A stretch of DNA of 64,000 nt from Symploca sp. SIO2E9 (GTDB taxonomy: Bacteria; Cyanobacteriota; Cyanobacteriia; Cyanobacteriales; Coleofasciculaceae): positions 1 to 64,000 of the forward strand of contig JAAHGS010000022.1 of NCBI GenBank assembly GCA_010692645.1, given 5' to 3'. The position numbers and the translations under genes were made by a program. The notes beneath the pieces were generated by a model. The model was not told the DNA's origin, did no database searches, and saw only the letters and a list, made by a program, of their open reading frames with translations. How positions within the stretch are numbered: position 1 is the first letter of the stretch; each line of letters begins with the position of its first letter. Shown here piece after piece: positions 35,084 to 45,539 of this stretch.

Positions 35084-35362
35084 ACACACTTTCACCTGTA
35101 ACTTAAGATACCCTCTGGTTGAGATTTTTAGAGAATACGAGCTTTAAGAGTTGACTCCTTTGGCAAATTCAAAATTATTGCCTTCAAAACTCAAAATGAA
35201 AGTTTATTACTATACCGTAACTTCCCTCCCCAGGCTTTCAAAATTTTTGGTAACAATCCCAACGGATCGATCCGATCTAACTATCAAAACTACCAAGTAG
35301 TATGAAGCTTTCACCAGGTAACTCAAATTACGATTCGATTCATTGAACTGAGTGACCTCAAA

Positions 35363-35968
35363 ATGAAAAATACCCCGACAAGAGAGAGTCAGCGCCATAC
35401 TTCAACCATCAGCAGTATTTTAACCAAATACAAAATCAAAAAAACCGACCTTCCTTTCATCGGACTTTGTTTAGCTACCCTAGTTTACTTCACAGTCACT
35501 GAGCCTATTCTCATCACCACTTTAGGCTGCTTCAGTATCGTTTTCTTTGGTCTGTGGCAGATTGCCCGAGCTGTACCGATTCTAGAGCGCTTTCTCAGCA
35601 GCAAAATTCGCGCTTGGCACATCATTTCTGTGATTATTGCCTTGACAGGAATTCTTTCCGTCTGGGAAACTCCTGCTCAGGCAATCTTCCTTTCAGGACT
35701 AGAAGCTTTTTTTAAACAATTAGCAAAGGGAGCTGCTGCTGCAGGAGCACAAGCCATTGATGACCAGGTGATTGTTCTCATCTTCAACTTAATTCGCGGC
35801 GTATTTCTCCTCTTAGTAGCAGCTGCCTCACTATTTGCTTATAACCAAGCACAACAAGGCAATGACTGGAGACCTATTGTTGTACAAGTTGGACTCGCTT
35901 TTGGCATCGTAATTGCCATTGATGTTGTCACTTTCCTCTTCGTTGGCAACGGTACTGGGGTCACTTAA
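35363..35968 (+). CDS. VirB2-like membrane protein (T4SS pilin candidate)
   Basis: 201 residues. About 35 basic N-terminal residues precede two membrane segments (FIGLCLATLVYFTVTEPILI and LITTLGCFSIVFFGLWQIAR). A third, IISVIIALTGILSVWETPAQ, ends with an AQA-type signal peptidase site. Beyond it lie two further hydrophobic segments (IRGVFLLLVAAASLF and VGLAFGIVIAIDVVTFLFVG) separated by NQAQQGNDWRP. The last 95 residues match a VirB2 pilin in size and shape (cleaved, two membrane helices, small-residue rich). It is first in the order before VirB3-VirB4. Without the context it would just be a membrane protein. Confidence 0.55.
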   Translation: MKNTPTRESQRHTSTISSILTKYKIKKTDLPFIGLCLATLVYFTVTEPILITTLGCFSIVFFGLWQIARAVPILERFLSSKIRAWHIISVIIALTGILSVWETPAQAIFLSGLEAFFKQLAKGAAAAGAQAIDDQVIVLIFNLIRGVFLLLVAAASLFAYNQAQQGNDWRPIVVQVGLAFGIVIAIDVVTFLFVGNGTGVT

Positions 35969-36189
35969 AGTGACAAGATTAAATCTACTGCTTTGACTCT
36001 CTGCTGGTGTTTTCCAATTAGCTAATTCTCCAAACAGAATGATTGTTAATCATGCTCACCCAATCACCTAGAACTTGTTTGTAGATAGCGTAAAGTTATC
36101 GACTTAACTCAACATTTAAGTAGTTAAAATGTCTCTTTTTCTGCCTAACTTAGCATTGATTTTAACCCCATCCTCTTGTCTCATTCACC

Positions 36190-39100
36190 ATGCTCAAAGA
36201 CCCGGATAAAGACATTGTTTACGTCAATAAAATTCTGGGGAAACAAGCCAGCATTGGTTTTATTCCTGCCGAACAAATTATTCCTTGGGCAATCCTTGTT
36301 ATCCTGTCCTACCTCGTCACCAACGGCTTGTTTAGTCTGGGGATACCTTGCTTCTTGATCGCCAGCTTTTGGCTAATTGTCAGTTGGTGGATATTAACAG
36401 GCACTAAACCCCACCAATTCATCGATAAATTTCGGCATCCCCCCGGTCATGAGTGGTGCAACGGCAACCTCCTATTTCTCTCTCCTATTCCTGAAGAAAG
36501 ACCCCCAGATCTTCGCTGTCGTTATCAAGACTCTGAGGTCATTATCAAACTCCCTCCTGTCATCAAACAGACGCAAACAAATAGGAAGAAACGACTCATG
36601 CCTTTTCAGAATTACCAAGACCTCATTTGTTTGGTCAACATTCAAACAAGAGGACGCACAGTTTCCGGCTACCTCCTCAATCAAGGCAGCCAGTACCAAG
36701 TCGTCTTCGGCTTTCTCACCCAAGGTCTTCACAATATCCTGCACTGCCATGAAATTAGCAATGCCGCTAGCGCCTTAGAAGAGGGACTCAAAGACATCCT
36801 TCCAGGGGAAAAAATGACCTTCCACACCGGCTGCTACAGTAGCGATCGCCAACGCCAGCAAGAACTAACCCAACTAGCCGACAACTGCCACCTAACCCCG
36901 GTCTCAGTTTTAATCAGAAACGAACAAAAGCGAGTCCAAGAACTCACCCTCAATGGCACTCGTCAAGTCTGGCACCAGATTATTTTTTGCACCTGGACAT
37001 TTAATGACAAATCAGGCGCTAAGTCCAATGATTTGCTCAGCAAAATCATTAACAGTACTTCAGCCGCCTTGAACAGCTTCCTGGAATGGTTTACAGGCAA
37101 TAGACAGATTTACCAGGAACGCTTTTACAAACAATTACTGGTCAAAGCCTTTGAGCAAGGCTATCTCCGCTGGGAACTACTCCTGAATACCAAAATTGGC
37201 TTAGATGTCAAACCTTGTAGTGCTGAGGAACTCTGGCAATGGATTTGGCAAAAATTCAATTCCACAGCCGCACCCCCCATTCCCCAACTCATGCAACTGC
37301 AAGAAACCACATCAGGCTATGAGTTGGCTATCGATAAGAGCAGCGAAAAACACGCTTGCACCCTCTTAATCGAAGGCTTTAACTCTCGCTCATCCTGCCC
37401 AGAACATCACGGCAGTGATGATGCCATCTTGATGACTGGGAAACGACAAAAATGCGCCGTGTTGACTATGGAGGAAAAGCCCGAAGCCTGGATTAACACC
37501 CGCCAACAGCTCAAGTGGCTGTGGACAGTCATGAGCAAAACCTACGTCCGCGACACGGAAGCTGTGGTTGAAATTAGTGCTGCACCCAACGCTGTCATTA
37601 AGGACAATCTAGCCAAACAGGTCAAGCAGTCCAAGAGTGCTAGACAACGAGCTTTAACCAAGGGTCAGGGACGAGATGTTGGCGCGGAAGTCAAAGCCGA
37701 AGCCAGCTTTGATGCCCAGAAAAAGCTTTATAAGGGAGCCAAAGCAATTAACGCCGCCGTTACCTTCTTAGTCTATCGACCGACATCTGAACAGCTGGAC
37801 TTAGCTTGCATGATGCTCGCCAATAGCTTCGGCAGTGCTAAAGTCCTCAGAGAGCGAAATATTGCTTGAGCAATTTGGCTAGAGAGTCTGCCGATTACGA
37901 CCAGCTGGCTACTCCATAGCAGTTCTTTAATCAATGAACGCCGCCTCACATTTGATACGGAAACAGTTTCTGGAATTCTACCCCTAAGCGTAGCTCGTGA
38001 TTTAGATCAAAGGGGAGTTGAGTTCCTAACTCAGTGTAAGCCCATCTATATCGACCTGATTCACAACCAGACTAGCCGAGCTATTATTACTGGGGAATCT
38101 GGGTCAGGCAAAAGCGTTCTGGGCTGGCGATTTGTCCTCGATGCCCTAGCTGCCAATATCCCAGTAGTCGGCATGGATATCTCATCGGGAAGCGGTAGTA
38201 CCTTTGAAACAGCCGTCAAGCTTTTAGGGGATCAAGGAGCCTACTACGACATTACCAAAGGGAGTTCAAACTTGCTCGAACCCCCTGATTTGAGACGTTT
38301 TGCTCAAGAAGACCGCATCAGACGCCTGGAGCAATGGAAAGAATTCATTCGCAAAGCTTTAACCAGTATTAGTATGGGTCGAATCAATGAACCCAAACTA
38401 GCACAGAGGGTGGACAGTATCATCCTCTTGACGCTAAAGAAATTTCTCAATGACCCAGATATTATTGAGCGCTATAATGCGGCTTTTGAAAAAGGATGGA
38501 AGTCCCCCCAATGGCAGGAAATGCCTACCCTCCAAGACCTGCTCAAGTTTTGCAGCAAAGAACAGCTAAATCTGCGTAACTTTGGAGAACTAGACCGAAT
38601 TGCCATTAGCCAAATTGTCAGCCAATGCAAGGCTTTATTGACCTCATCCTTAGGTAAGGCAATTGGCAGACCTAGCACATTTTCCCCAGAACCAGCTATC
38701 AAATTTTTTGCCTTGAGCGGACTGAGCAACGAACAAGACCAGTACCTGATGGCAATCAACGCTCATGCTGCTTGCATCCGTAATGCTTTATCCCATCCCA
38801 GAAGCCTGTTTGTCGGAGATGAATTAAGCGTCCTCTTCAAGCGCAACGGCTTTGCTGAAGCAGTTGGCGAACTCTGTGCAGTCGGCAGAAAAAACGGTAT
38901 TGGCGTACTCTTGCTGGCTCAAGATATTGACAGTATTTGCGACTGTAGTGCTGGGGCACAGATTATGCAGAATACTGTTTACCGCATTACCGGACGACTA
39001 ACAGCCAATGGCGCAGCTTCCTGGGTGAAGCGATTAGGATACCCCCCTGAAATTATCAGTCAAAATGCTACAGAAAACTTCCTCCCTCGCTCTTCAGAGT

Positions 39101-39444
39101 TGTGCTCGAATTGGCTAATTGAGCGAAGTGGTAGATTCTGGCAATGTCGCTACTACCCCGGAGAAATGGTGTTAGCAACTGTGGCTAACAATCAAGCTGA
39201 ACAAAAAGCTCGCGCCCGCATCATGGCTCAATATCCCAATACCCTTCGAGGTCAGTTACTAGCCCTAAAACAGTTTACCGAGGAGTACGCAAAAGCCATC
39301 AAAGAAGGTCAATCTTTAGAGGAAATCGGCAGCAAGCAGCCAACTGTTAAAAAACTTGAATCTGCAAAAACAGACAAGCTTCAAGAGCTGATTGCTAGCG
39401 CAGATTCAAGTTACAACTTGTGCAATCCAGTCAATGTAAGTTAA
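36190..39444 (+). pseudogene. VirB3-VirB4 fusion conjugation ATPase, interrupted by in-frame TGA
   Basis: One frame of 1085 codons with a single TGA at 37867-37869 (codon 560). The N-terminus (two membrane helices, IIPWAILVILSYLVTNGLFS) is VirB3-like. The rest is VirB4/TraC-like: SPIPEERPPDL, then after the stop AIWLESLPITTSWLL and DRGVEFLT-type sequence. The Walker A GESGSGKS is at codons 635-642 and Walker B at FVGDELSVL. The TGA sits just before WLESLPI where related proteins commonly have Trp, so TGG to TGA is likely. Both halves are otherwise well preserved, so the mutation is recent, a read-through site or a sequencing error. Without suppression the 559-residue product lacks the ATPase core, and a restart at ATG 38173 would lose the Walker A motif. 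Confidence 0.82.
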
Positions 39445-39605
39445 AGGAAAATATTGATTTTCTGACTTAATTTTTCCTTTTTTACATTACTCCAATTGTC
39501 ACCTGGATACTTTTCAGATACCTTTTTATACCTCATAACAACTTGTACACAACAAATCTAGAGTGTTGCCACCTTAGTTAACCTCTACTTTTTAGACAGA
39601 GAACC

Positions 39606-40439
39606 ATGAAGAAAATCCTCAAAATTAAAATCTTATCTGCTAGAATTTTAGGCTTGACTATATTACTAGGATTAATAGCTAATCCTGTCCAAGCTAAAAC
39701 ACAAGACCAACCAAATCAGCACCAGATAACAATTGCCAACACAGTTGAACAAATACAACAGGAAGGAAGCAATCTTTTAGATTCCCTCAAAGAAATGCTT
39801 AACTCCTTCGTCAACTCCCTTGAAATTCCCGATTTAGGGCAAATTTTTAACGAAATTATTGGTAAGGAAAAAAATCTCCAGGAAAATGGAGAATTAGCTA
39901 GCCAACGAAGCGGCTCCGAACTCTCTGGAGTCCTAGAAAATAAACCTGGAGGTTCCTATAGTATCCAAGAAGATTTAGCAGAAAAAAACCGACAAGACAC
40001 CGCCACTCAAGTCGCTAGCGAAGCAACTCTTAGCCCCCAAGCACAAACAACTCTGAAAAAGACAGCCAAGGCAGTTGAAGCCAACGTTATAGAAACCGTG
40101 CAGCTAGGAGAAGAATCCCAGAACTTGGATGTAACCCAACAAATTATGCAAAACCTGTCTAGGCAGGAGGCATTAAATTCCCAAAGACAAGGCACAATTA
40201 TTCAGCAAAACCAACAGGCTCAATTAGATCGAGCCTTAGCCAATATTCTCAACGCCCAGCAAGCTGAAGAACTCTCTGAAAGAAATACCGCTCAGCGTCG
40301 TGAAAGCGCAGCAGCAGGAAGAGCTTCCACAACCCAAGCAGGACTGCTGCAAATGCCTGGAGGTATGACCTTAGGTTCAGCAGCTGAGGTCAATAACTCA
40401 GAGGGCGTTTCTCCAGAAGAATTGTTTGACAACTTTTGA
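39606..40439 (+). CDS. VirB5/TrbJ-like secreted coiled-coil protein
   Basis: 277 residues. A signal peptide is clear: MKKILKIKILSARILGLTIL, then a hydrophobic core ending NPVQA. The mature part is helical and Q/N/E-rich, with coiled-coil segments about 50-80 and 195-235 (SRQEALNSQRQGTIIQQNQQ), in the manner of VirB5/TrbJ minor pilins, which sit at the tip or base of the pilus. Position between VirB4 and the VirB6-like gene is the expected one. Sequence similarity to VirB5 is weak by eye, so the call rests on signal peptide, helical composition and order. Confidence 0.6.
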   Translation: MKKILKIKILSARILGLTILLGLIANPVQAKTQDQPNQHQITIANTVEQIQQEGSNLLDSLKEMLNSFVNSLEIPDLGQIFNEIIGKEKNLQENGELASQRSGSELSGVLENKPGGSYSIQEDLAEKNRQDTATQVASEATLSPQAQTTLKKTAKAVEANVIETVQLGEESQNLDVTQQIMQNLSRQEALNSQRQGTIIQQNQQAQLDRALANILNAQQAEELSERNTAQRRESAAAGRASTTQAGLLQMPGGMTLGSAAEVNNSEGVSPEELFDNF

Positions 40440-40455
40440 ATTTTGAATTACTTAA

Positions 40456-41535
40456 ATGTTACTGGCGCAAACACCAACCAACACATCAGAACAGGCATTA
40501 GACACACTCAGAAATGCCATCGAGCTGTCCGAAAATACTGTACAGGCTTGGAATGGGCTCTGGGCTACCCTACTTAGGTACTCTGAATCAGGTCTATGGC
40601 TGGCATTAGTTAAACTTGGACTAATCTTAGCAGGAATGTCTGTTGTTTACCTAGCAGTAACTGAAGGGAAAGATGCCATAGAAAACCGCTCTTGGTCAAA
40701 ATTGGTATCAATGTTTATCTGGCCGATTGTCGTCGTTATTTTCCTTGGCGGTAACGGTGCTGTATTAGCTGAGAGTGTAAAGTTCATTCGCGGCGTTGGC
40801 TATGCTCAAGTCCAAGGCGTTACAGAAATTCAAATGGGAGAGTTCACCTTCAGAACCGCCATCAGCGACATTGCCATTAGCAGTGCCGCTAAAGAGCAAC
40901 TGGAAACGCTCTACAGCGAATGTCTTGGTGAAAGAGGACAAGAACTAATTGACTGCTGGAATGACAAACAAGAGCAAGCTTTAGCCATCATTGATGAAGC
41001 CGAAGCTCAAAACGGGGGACCTTTAGAATCACTGCGTAGGTTCGGTCAAAGCTTATTAAACGTAACTAACATCGAAGGTATTGCCAGTGGCGCTTTTGGT
41101 GCAGAAGTTTTTAGAAATATTGCTCTTCCCATCATCCGGTTCATTCTCAGAGCCGTACAGTGGGCATTTGTCAACATCCTCGAAGCTTCACTCCTGCTAA
41201 CAGCCGCCTTTGCCCCAATTGCTATGGGGCTTTCCTTACTCCCCCTACAAGGACGACCCATTTTTGCCTGGTTGACTGGATTTATCTCCCTATTCGGATT
41301 ACAGCTTGGCTACAACATTGTGGTGGGATTAGCTGCAGTCGTGATTGTTAACTCTAATGCTGAGTTAATTACTGATGTCGCCTTCCTCTTTTTCCTAGCC
41401 GTATTTGCTCCCATCTTAGCAACTTTAATTGCCGGAGGTGGTGGAATTGCTCTGTATAGAGGCATCTCTTCAAGTACCAAACAACTGAGCGATATTTTGA
41501 GCAACACAGTTTTAGTAGCCAGTAAATTCATCTGA
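40456..41535 (+). CDS. VirB6/TrbL-like polytopic inner-membrane protein
   Basis: 359 residues with membrane segments at about 40-65 (GLWLALVKLGLILAGMSVVY), 85-105 (MFIWPIVVVIFLGGNGAVLA) and five or more in the C-terminal 150 residues (ILEASLLLTAAFAPIAMGLS, LGYNIVVGLAAVVIVN, FLFFLAVFAPILATLIAGGG). A long loop of about 100 residues lies between. This is the VirB6/TrbL layout, a channel component of type IV secretion. It follows the VirB5-like gene by 16 bases. The tail, GISSSTKQLSDILSN, is cytoplasmic by the positive-inside rule only weakly. Confidence 0.7.
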   Translation: MLLAQTPTNTSEQALDTLRNAIELSENTVQAWNGLWATLLRYSESGLWLALVKLGLILAGMSVVYLAVTEGKDAIENRSWSKLVSMFIWPIVVVIFLGGNGAVLAESVKFIRGVGYAQVQGVTEIQMGEFTFRTAISDIAISSAAKEQLETLYSECLGERGQELIDCWNDKQEQALAIIDEAEAQNGGPLESLRRFGQSLLNVTNIEGIASGAFGAEVFRNIALPIIRFILRAVQWAFVNILEASLLLTAAFAPIAMGLSLLPLQGRPIFAWLTGFISLFGLQLGYNIVVGLAAVVIVNSNAELITDVAFLFFLAVFAPILATLIAGGGGIALYRGISSSTKQLSDILSNTVLVASKFI

Positions 41536-41544
41536 TACCAAGAG

Positions 41545-41665
41545 GGCAAGGTTCAAGAAGAGGCAAGAGGGCAGGGGGAAGGGGATTGGGGAGATTCCTG
41601 GTACTCCCCTGGTGTCCAACTCTTCCTCCCTTGCTCCCTACTCCGGTTTCCCCCTTTTCTCTTAA
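41545..41665. repeat. G-rich and C-rich dispersed filler
   Basis: AGAGGGCAGGGGGAAGGGGA and the reverse-sense CTTGCTCCCTACTCC occupy the 139-base gap between the VirB6- and VirB8-like genes. Similar filler is at 225-305, 23520-23545, 27243-27264, 29038-29099 and 44027-44115. These are dispersed cyanobacterial intergenic repeats, here breaking up the T4SS operon. Confidence 0.6.
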
Positions 41666-41674
41666 CTTAGAACC

Positions 41675-42388
41675 ATGAAACTGAAAGCGCCAGCAGAAAT
41701 TATCCCAGAAACAAAAAATAAAATTGTTATTGGGCAATTAGGACTATCCTTAGCTTTTCTTATCCTCAGCTTTGCCTTTCTCCAACAGTCAATCAGCAAC
41801 AAAAACCTCTCCCAAAGAAAAGTAACTTTTGTGCAACTGGCTGACGGTACATCTAGGCGCATTGAAGAAAGAGATGGCAATTATCGAGATGCAAAAACTA
41901 TCAAAAACTTTGTTGGCAGTTGGCTCAGCTTAACCTTCAGTTGGAATGGCAAAATTTCTGGTACAGGGGAACCAGATCCAGGAATAAAACTCGAAAATGG
42001 GGGCAGAGTTCCTGTCAATACCTGGGCAGCTTCTTTAGCAATGGAAGCTGAGTTTGGCAAATCCTTCCTCAAAGAGTTAGCTAAACTCGTCCCTAGCGAA
42101 GTATTCGCTGGCAACCTAGAATCGGCAGTCTATGTCGAATACTATTCAGAACCTAGACAAACTAGCACAACAACTTGGGAAATAGATGTAATTGCCACTC
42201 GTATTCTCCTCGATAACAATAGAGGAGAAGAAAGGATTGACTTCAACAAAACCTTCACCCTCAAAGCTGTTGAAGTCCCAGCCTCACCTCTAGAAAATAA
42301 TGCTAATAAGGTAGAACAACTCATCTACCAAATGAGGTCGTCAGGACTGGAAATTCAATCTATTGTTAATTTTCATCCTAACCAATAA
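41675..42388 (+). CDS. VirB8/TraE-like T4SS protein
   Basis: 237 residues. A short cytoplasmic head precedes one membrane helix (IGQLGLSLAFLILSFAFLQQ, about 21-40). The periplasmic part has RDAKTIKNFVGSWLSLTFSW, VNTWAASLAMEAEFGKSFLK and YSEPRQTSTTTWEIDVIATR, fitting the NTF2-like fold of VirB8 or TraE (W-containing helix, then strands ending in a D.I.T. motif). VirB8 joins inner-membrane parts to the core channel. It precedes the VirB10-like gene in the expected order. Confidence 0.7.
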   Translation: MKLKAPAEIIPETKNKIVIGQLGLSLAFLILSFAFLQQSISNKNLSQRKVTFVQLADGTSRRIEERDGNYRDAKTIKNFVGSWLSLTFSWNGKISGTGEPDPGIKLENGGRVPVNTWAASLAMEAEFGKSFLKELAKLVPSEVFAGNLESAVYVEYYSEPRQTSTTTWEIDVIATRILLDNNRGEERIDFNKTFTLKAVEVPASPLENNANKVEQLIYQMRSSGLEIQSIVNFHPNQ

Positions 42389-42432
42389 ACAAAAATAGTT
42401 TATTTATTCTATATAAAAAATAACATTTTAAG

Positions 42433-43998
42433 ATGCGAAACATGGAAAAAATTTACCCCAAACCGGAGAATACAGAAACAAACACTTACATTGATGAAGT
42501 TGATGAAAGTGAAAGTACTCAACCAAACCTTGACTCAACAGAAGAAAATGAAATTGCTGGCTACAACCCTGAAGCTCCACTTCAACTCGACAAACAATAC
42601 CAAATAGTCCAAGACCACGAGCAACCAAAACCCAAACCTGCCTCAGAACGAGGGACACTTCGAGCTGGTACGGTACTGCTTATAACCGGAGGATTGATGC
42701 TGCTGGCACTAGGAATCTGGTTCATTATTCAGCCCAAGTCAGTCAAACAAGTAGCAGAAGAACCGACACCTGAACCAACGCCCCTTATCCCTGAAGAAAA
42801 GCCTGATTTTCGCGCTAAGTTAGCACTCCAAGATCAGCAAAGAAAAAACCAGTCAGAGGTTTCCCCTTCCACCGAACGACCAGAGCCAAAAGAACCAAAA
42901 GAACCAAAAGAACCAGAAGCTAAACAAATAACAGCAAAACCCCCCCCCAGTAGAACAGCTCAAATCTCCTATCCTTCTCCTCCTCCCCCTACGGTAGCGC
43001 GACAAGCGCCGCGTCCTGTTATCGCCACTCCTTCTACCCCTCCTCCAGTTTCTACTCCTCCCCTGCTATCAGAAGTTGAAGAAGTTGAAGAAGTTGACCC
43101 TTTTGAACAATGGAATCAACTTGCAGCACTAGGTCAAACCCGAGGTAAAGCAGATATCGCCCAAACTCAAGCAGAAACTACCAACACAGATAACCCTGTA
43201 GATAACCCCAAACCAGCACCCCAAGAAATCGCCCTCGTCAATATTGGCTATGAAAATGATTCCCCTAACGGGCTAAGTAGAGGTACAAGAGGAATTTTAA
43301 ATCGTACAAGGGTTATTCAGACCACCGATACCAAACAAGAAATCGCCTTCGGAACCTCGGCTCCCGGTGTAGTTTCCGTTCCCCTCATTTGGGACGAAGG
43401 GAGCGGCGAGCAACTCTACAATCGCTTTGCTGTCACCCTAACTGCTGATGTTCCTGCCACCGATGGCTCTGCTGCCTTATCAGCTGGGACAGTACTCATT
43501 GCCGAAACCCATATAGTTGGTGAAGGGAATCGCCTAGTACAAGCTAGCGCGATCGCTCTTGTCTATCCTAATCGTCAAGGTGAAATCCAGCAAGAGACAA
43601 TTCCCCCAGGCACAATTTTAATTCAGGGCGAAAGCGGAGGACCCCTCATTGCCCAAGGTTACTTTGACCCCGGTCCAGACATTGCTAAGCAAGACTTACT
43701 GGTGAGTTTACTCTCAGGTATCGGACGGGTGGGCGAAGTCTTTACCGAACCCGAGCAAACCTCAACTTTCTTCAGCAGTACCTTCGGCGACTCCTCCAGT
43801 TCTACCGTTGTCCAAAGCCGAGAACCTCAAATTTGGTCAGCTGTCCTCGATGGTTTTTTCACTCCTTTAGCTGAGCGCATGGCAAACCGCTCTGACCAAC
43901 AGATTGAACAACTATTAAGTCGTCCTAATATTGCTGTAGTCACCACTGGTAGTCCAGTCTCAATTACTGTCAATGGTTTTGTCAACATCCGCCGCTAA
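42433..43998 (+). CDS. VirB10/TrbI-like T4SS core protein
   Basis: 521 residues. An N-terminal acidic cytoplasmic region precedes one membrane helix (LLITGGLMLLALGIWFIIQP, about 80-99), then a long Pro/Glu/Lys-rich linker with EPKEPKEPKEPE repeats. The C-terminal part is the VirB10 beta domain: RGILNRTRVIQTTDTKQEIA, RFAVTLTADVPATDGSAALS, then AGTVLIAETHIVGEGNRLVQ. VirB10 spans both membranes and senses ATP energy. The linker of about 180 residues crosses the periplasm. It follows the VirB8-like gene by 44 bases. Confidence 0.82.
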   Translation: MRNMEKIYPKPENTETNTYIDEVDESESTQPNLDSTEENEIAGYNPEAPLQLDKQYQIVQDHEQPKPKPASERGTLRAGTVLLITGGLMLLALGIWFIIQPKSVKQVAEEPTPEPTPLIPEEKPDFRAKLALQDQQRKNQSEVSPSTERPEPKEPKEPKEPEAKQITAKPPPSRTAQISYPSPPPPTVARQAPRPVIATPSTPPPVSTPPLLSEVEEVEEVDPFEQWNQLAALGQTRGKADIAQTQAETTNTDNPVDNPKPAPQEIALVNIGYENDSPNGLSRGTRGILNRTRVIQTTDTKQEIAFGTSAPGVVSVPLIWDEGSGEQLYNRFAVTLTADVPATDGSAALSAGTVLIAETHIVGEGNRLVQASAIALVYPNRQGEIQQETIPPGTILIQGESGGPLIAQGYFDPGPDIAKQDLLVSLLSGIGRVGEVFTEPEQTSTFFSSTFGDSSSSTVVQSREPQIWSAVLDGFFTPLAERMANRSDQQIEQLLSRPNIAVVTTGSPVSITVNGFVNIRR

Positions 43999-44195
43999 GA
44001 AGGTGTTTGAACAAGAAGCAGAGGTGCAGGGGGCAGGGGGCAAGGGAGAGGGGAAATACAAGGATTCCTCTGCTCCCTTCCCCCTCTCAGAAACTCCTTT
44101 GCCCCTTGATGAAGGGCAGAGGTATTTTTTTCCTTCTACCTTTCCCTGTTCAAAGACTTAGCTTACCAATACTTGTCAAACAAGCTCTAAGGCTC

Positions 44196-45104
44196 ATGTC
44201 AACTCCCCCTGCCCAAAACCAACTCCGAAAAATAACGCGACTTCCCAGACTCTCAGGGCTATCTCGCCTCTTGATCAATGCTAGTCCCCTGCTACTGGGC
44301 ACAGCTTTTGCTGCTGTTAGCAACCCAACCCCAGCTACTGCTCAACAACTGGCAATTGGCTATCAAACCATTGGTCGAAACCAGGCGGCGCGAACCGCAA
44401 TAGATGTTGAAGTTTACTCTGGTCGCGCCACTGCGATAGACTTTTCCCAAACTGATGAGGTCATTATTTACACTCTAATTGCAGACCCTTCCAGGGTTAT
44501 TCTCAATACCGATGCTCAATTAGACAGCGGGAACGCTAAAACCTTATTTCTTCGACCTATCCAGCCCCTTGATTTTCCCGGAACCACCACCGCCCCTATT
44601 ACCAATCTCATTATCAAAACCCAAAATCCGGCAGGTGTACAAAGAATTTACAACTTTCAAATTGTTCACAAGTTAGCTCCTCTTAGCAGCTTGGGGATTC
44701 AGATTGTTCCCTTTACAGCTACAGGTGCAAAGCCAACCTTAAACCTTGGTGCCAACCGCACCGCCACCCTTGACGAAATCGAGATAGGATTACAAATAGC
44801 TATCGGCAAAGGCTATACAGAAGCTGATGACCCAGTTGTCTTTGGGGTGCGACAGTTTTTAGCCCTAATCCGCAATCAAGAGTTATCCATTGAAGAGGCT
44901 GCAACGCAGGCTGGAGTAGAACTGGCGGTTCTTGTCGAACTCGGTAAAATTGCTAAAGAGAGGTTGGCTTTGGTAGTTAGTGACATTAGCCTCCCCGTCT
45001 CTAGACCAGAAACGCTGCCTCTATTGAGAGAATGGTCGAAGATGCCTGTGGAGAGTTTATCTTCTCGTGAAAGGAAAGGGGATGCAATAAGACTCACGCC
45101 TTAA
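44196..45104 (+). CDS. VirB9/TrbG-like T4SS outer-core protein
   Basis: 302 residues from ATG 44196 (MSTPPAQNQLRKITRLPRLS). The frame is open upstream to 44007 but that stretch is encoded by filler DNA. A signal peptide follows (LLINASPLLLGTAFAAVSNP, then TATA-Q cleavage). Mature sequence RTAIDVEVYSGRATAIDFSQ, TDEVIIYTLIADPSRVILNT and GVQRIYNFQIV match the beta-sandwich of VirB9/TrbG. An alpha-helical end (EEAATQAGVELAVLVELGKI) is unusual. The normal VirB7 lipoprotein and VirB11/VirD4 ATPases are not seen in the window. Terminator follows at 45247. Confidence 0.72.
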   Translation: MSTPPAQNQLRKITRLPRLSGLSRLLINASPLLLGTAFAAVSNPTPATAQQLAIGYQTIGRNQAARTAIDVEVYSGRATAIDFSQTDEVIIYTLIADPSRVILNTDAQLDSGNAKTLFLRPIQPLDFPGTTTAPITNLIIKTQNPAGVQRIYNFQIVHKLAPLSSLGIQIVPFTATGAKPTLNLGANRTATLDEIEIGLQIAIGKGYTEADDPVVFGVRQFLALIRNQELSIEEAATQAGVELAVLVELGKIAKERLALVVSDISLPVSRPETLPLLREWSKMPVESLSSRERKGDAIRLTP

Positions 45105-45246
45105 AGACGCGGAGACGCTCCAGACAAATTGGATGGGTATTTGACCCATATTAATTTCGATAAACTAAGATATTATCGCCACAAAAATATGGTTACTTCT
45201 ATACTAAGTACACCTACAAAAAGCAGCCATAAGTATCAAGAAAAGC

Positions 45247-45286
45247 CACTGGCTAAGGACAAAACCTGCAGCCAGTGACGTTTTTT
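45247..45286 (+). terminator. Intrinsic terminator after the T4SS block
   Basis: CACTGGCT (45247-45254) / AGCCAGTG (45270-45277), 8 bp, followed three bases on by TTTTTT (45281-45286). It closes the T4SS transcript in the 435-base gap 45105-45539. Confidence 0.7.
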
Positions 45287-45349
45287 CTACTAATTCCACA
45301 TCCTCTAAATTGAAATGTGGAATTTCCGGAGCAGTTACTTAGTCAGAGT

Positions 45350-45384
45350 GTTTCCATTAATTCAACTTCTTGGCGAAGTTTTTA
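45350..45384. repeat. Orphan CRISPR-type repeat, left flank
   Basis: GTTTCCATTAATTCAACTTC begins here exactly as in both arrays; the next bases give TTGGCGAAGTTTTTA, so the AACTTC/GAAGTT stem is kept with a different 5-base loop. No second copy lies beside it, so it is a lone relic or a hairpin element related to the arrays, 3.3 kb left of array 1. Confidence 0.7.
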
Positions 45385-45539
45385 CGGTAGATGTCCCTCA
45401 CCGACTCAATAAAAAGACAAAAGTTAAAAGGTAAAACAATGACTCTTTGACTTTGTACTTTTGTCTTGTAACTGTCGTCCTGTTCTTACCTTAATAGAGG
45501 AAACATCAAACAAAAAATGCCCTGATTATCTTGACAGTT

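Noticed and set aside
39443..39484. Possible terminator after the VirB4 gene (AAAGGAAAA / TTTTTCCTTT)
   Set aside because: Stem is A/T-rich and the loop long; not convincing.
44007..44195. Upstream extension of the VirB9-like gene
   Set aside because: Encoded by G-rich filler, no family similarity; a signal peptide fits the ATG at 44196.
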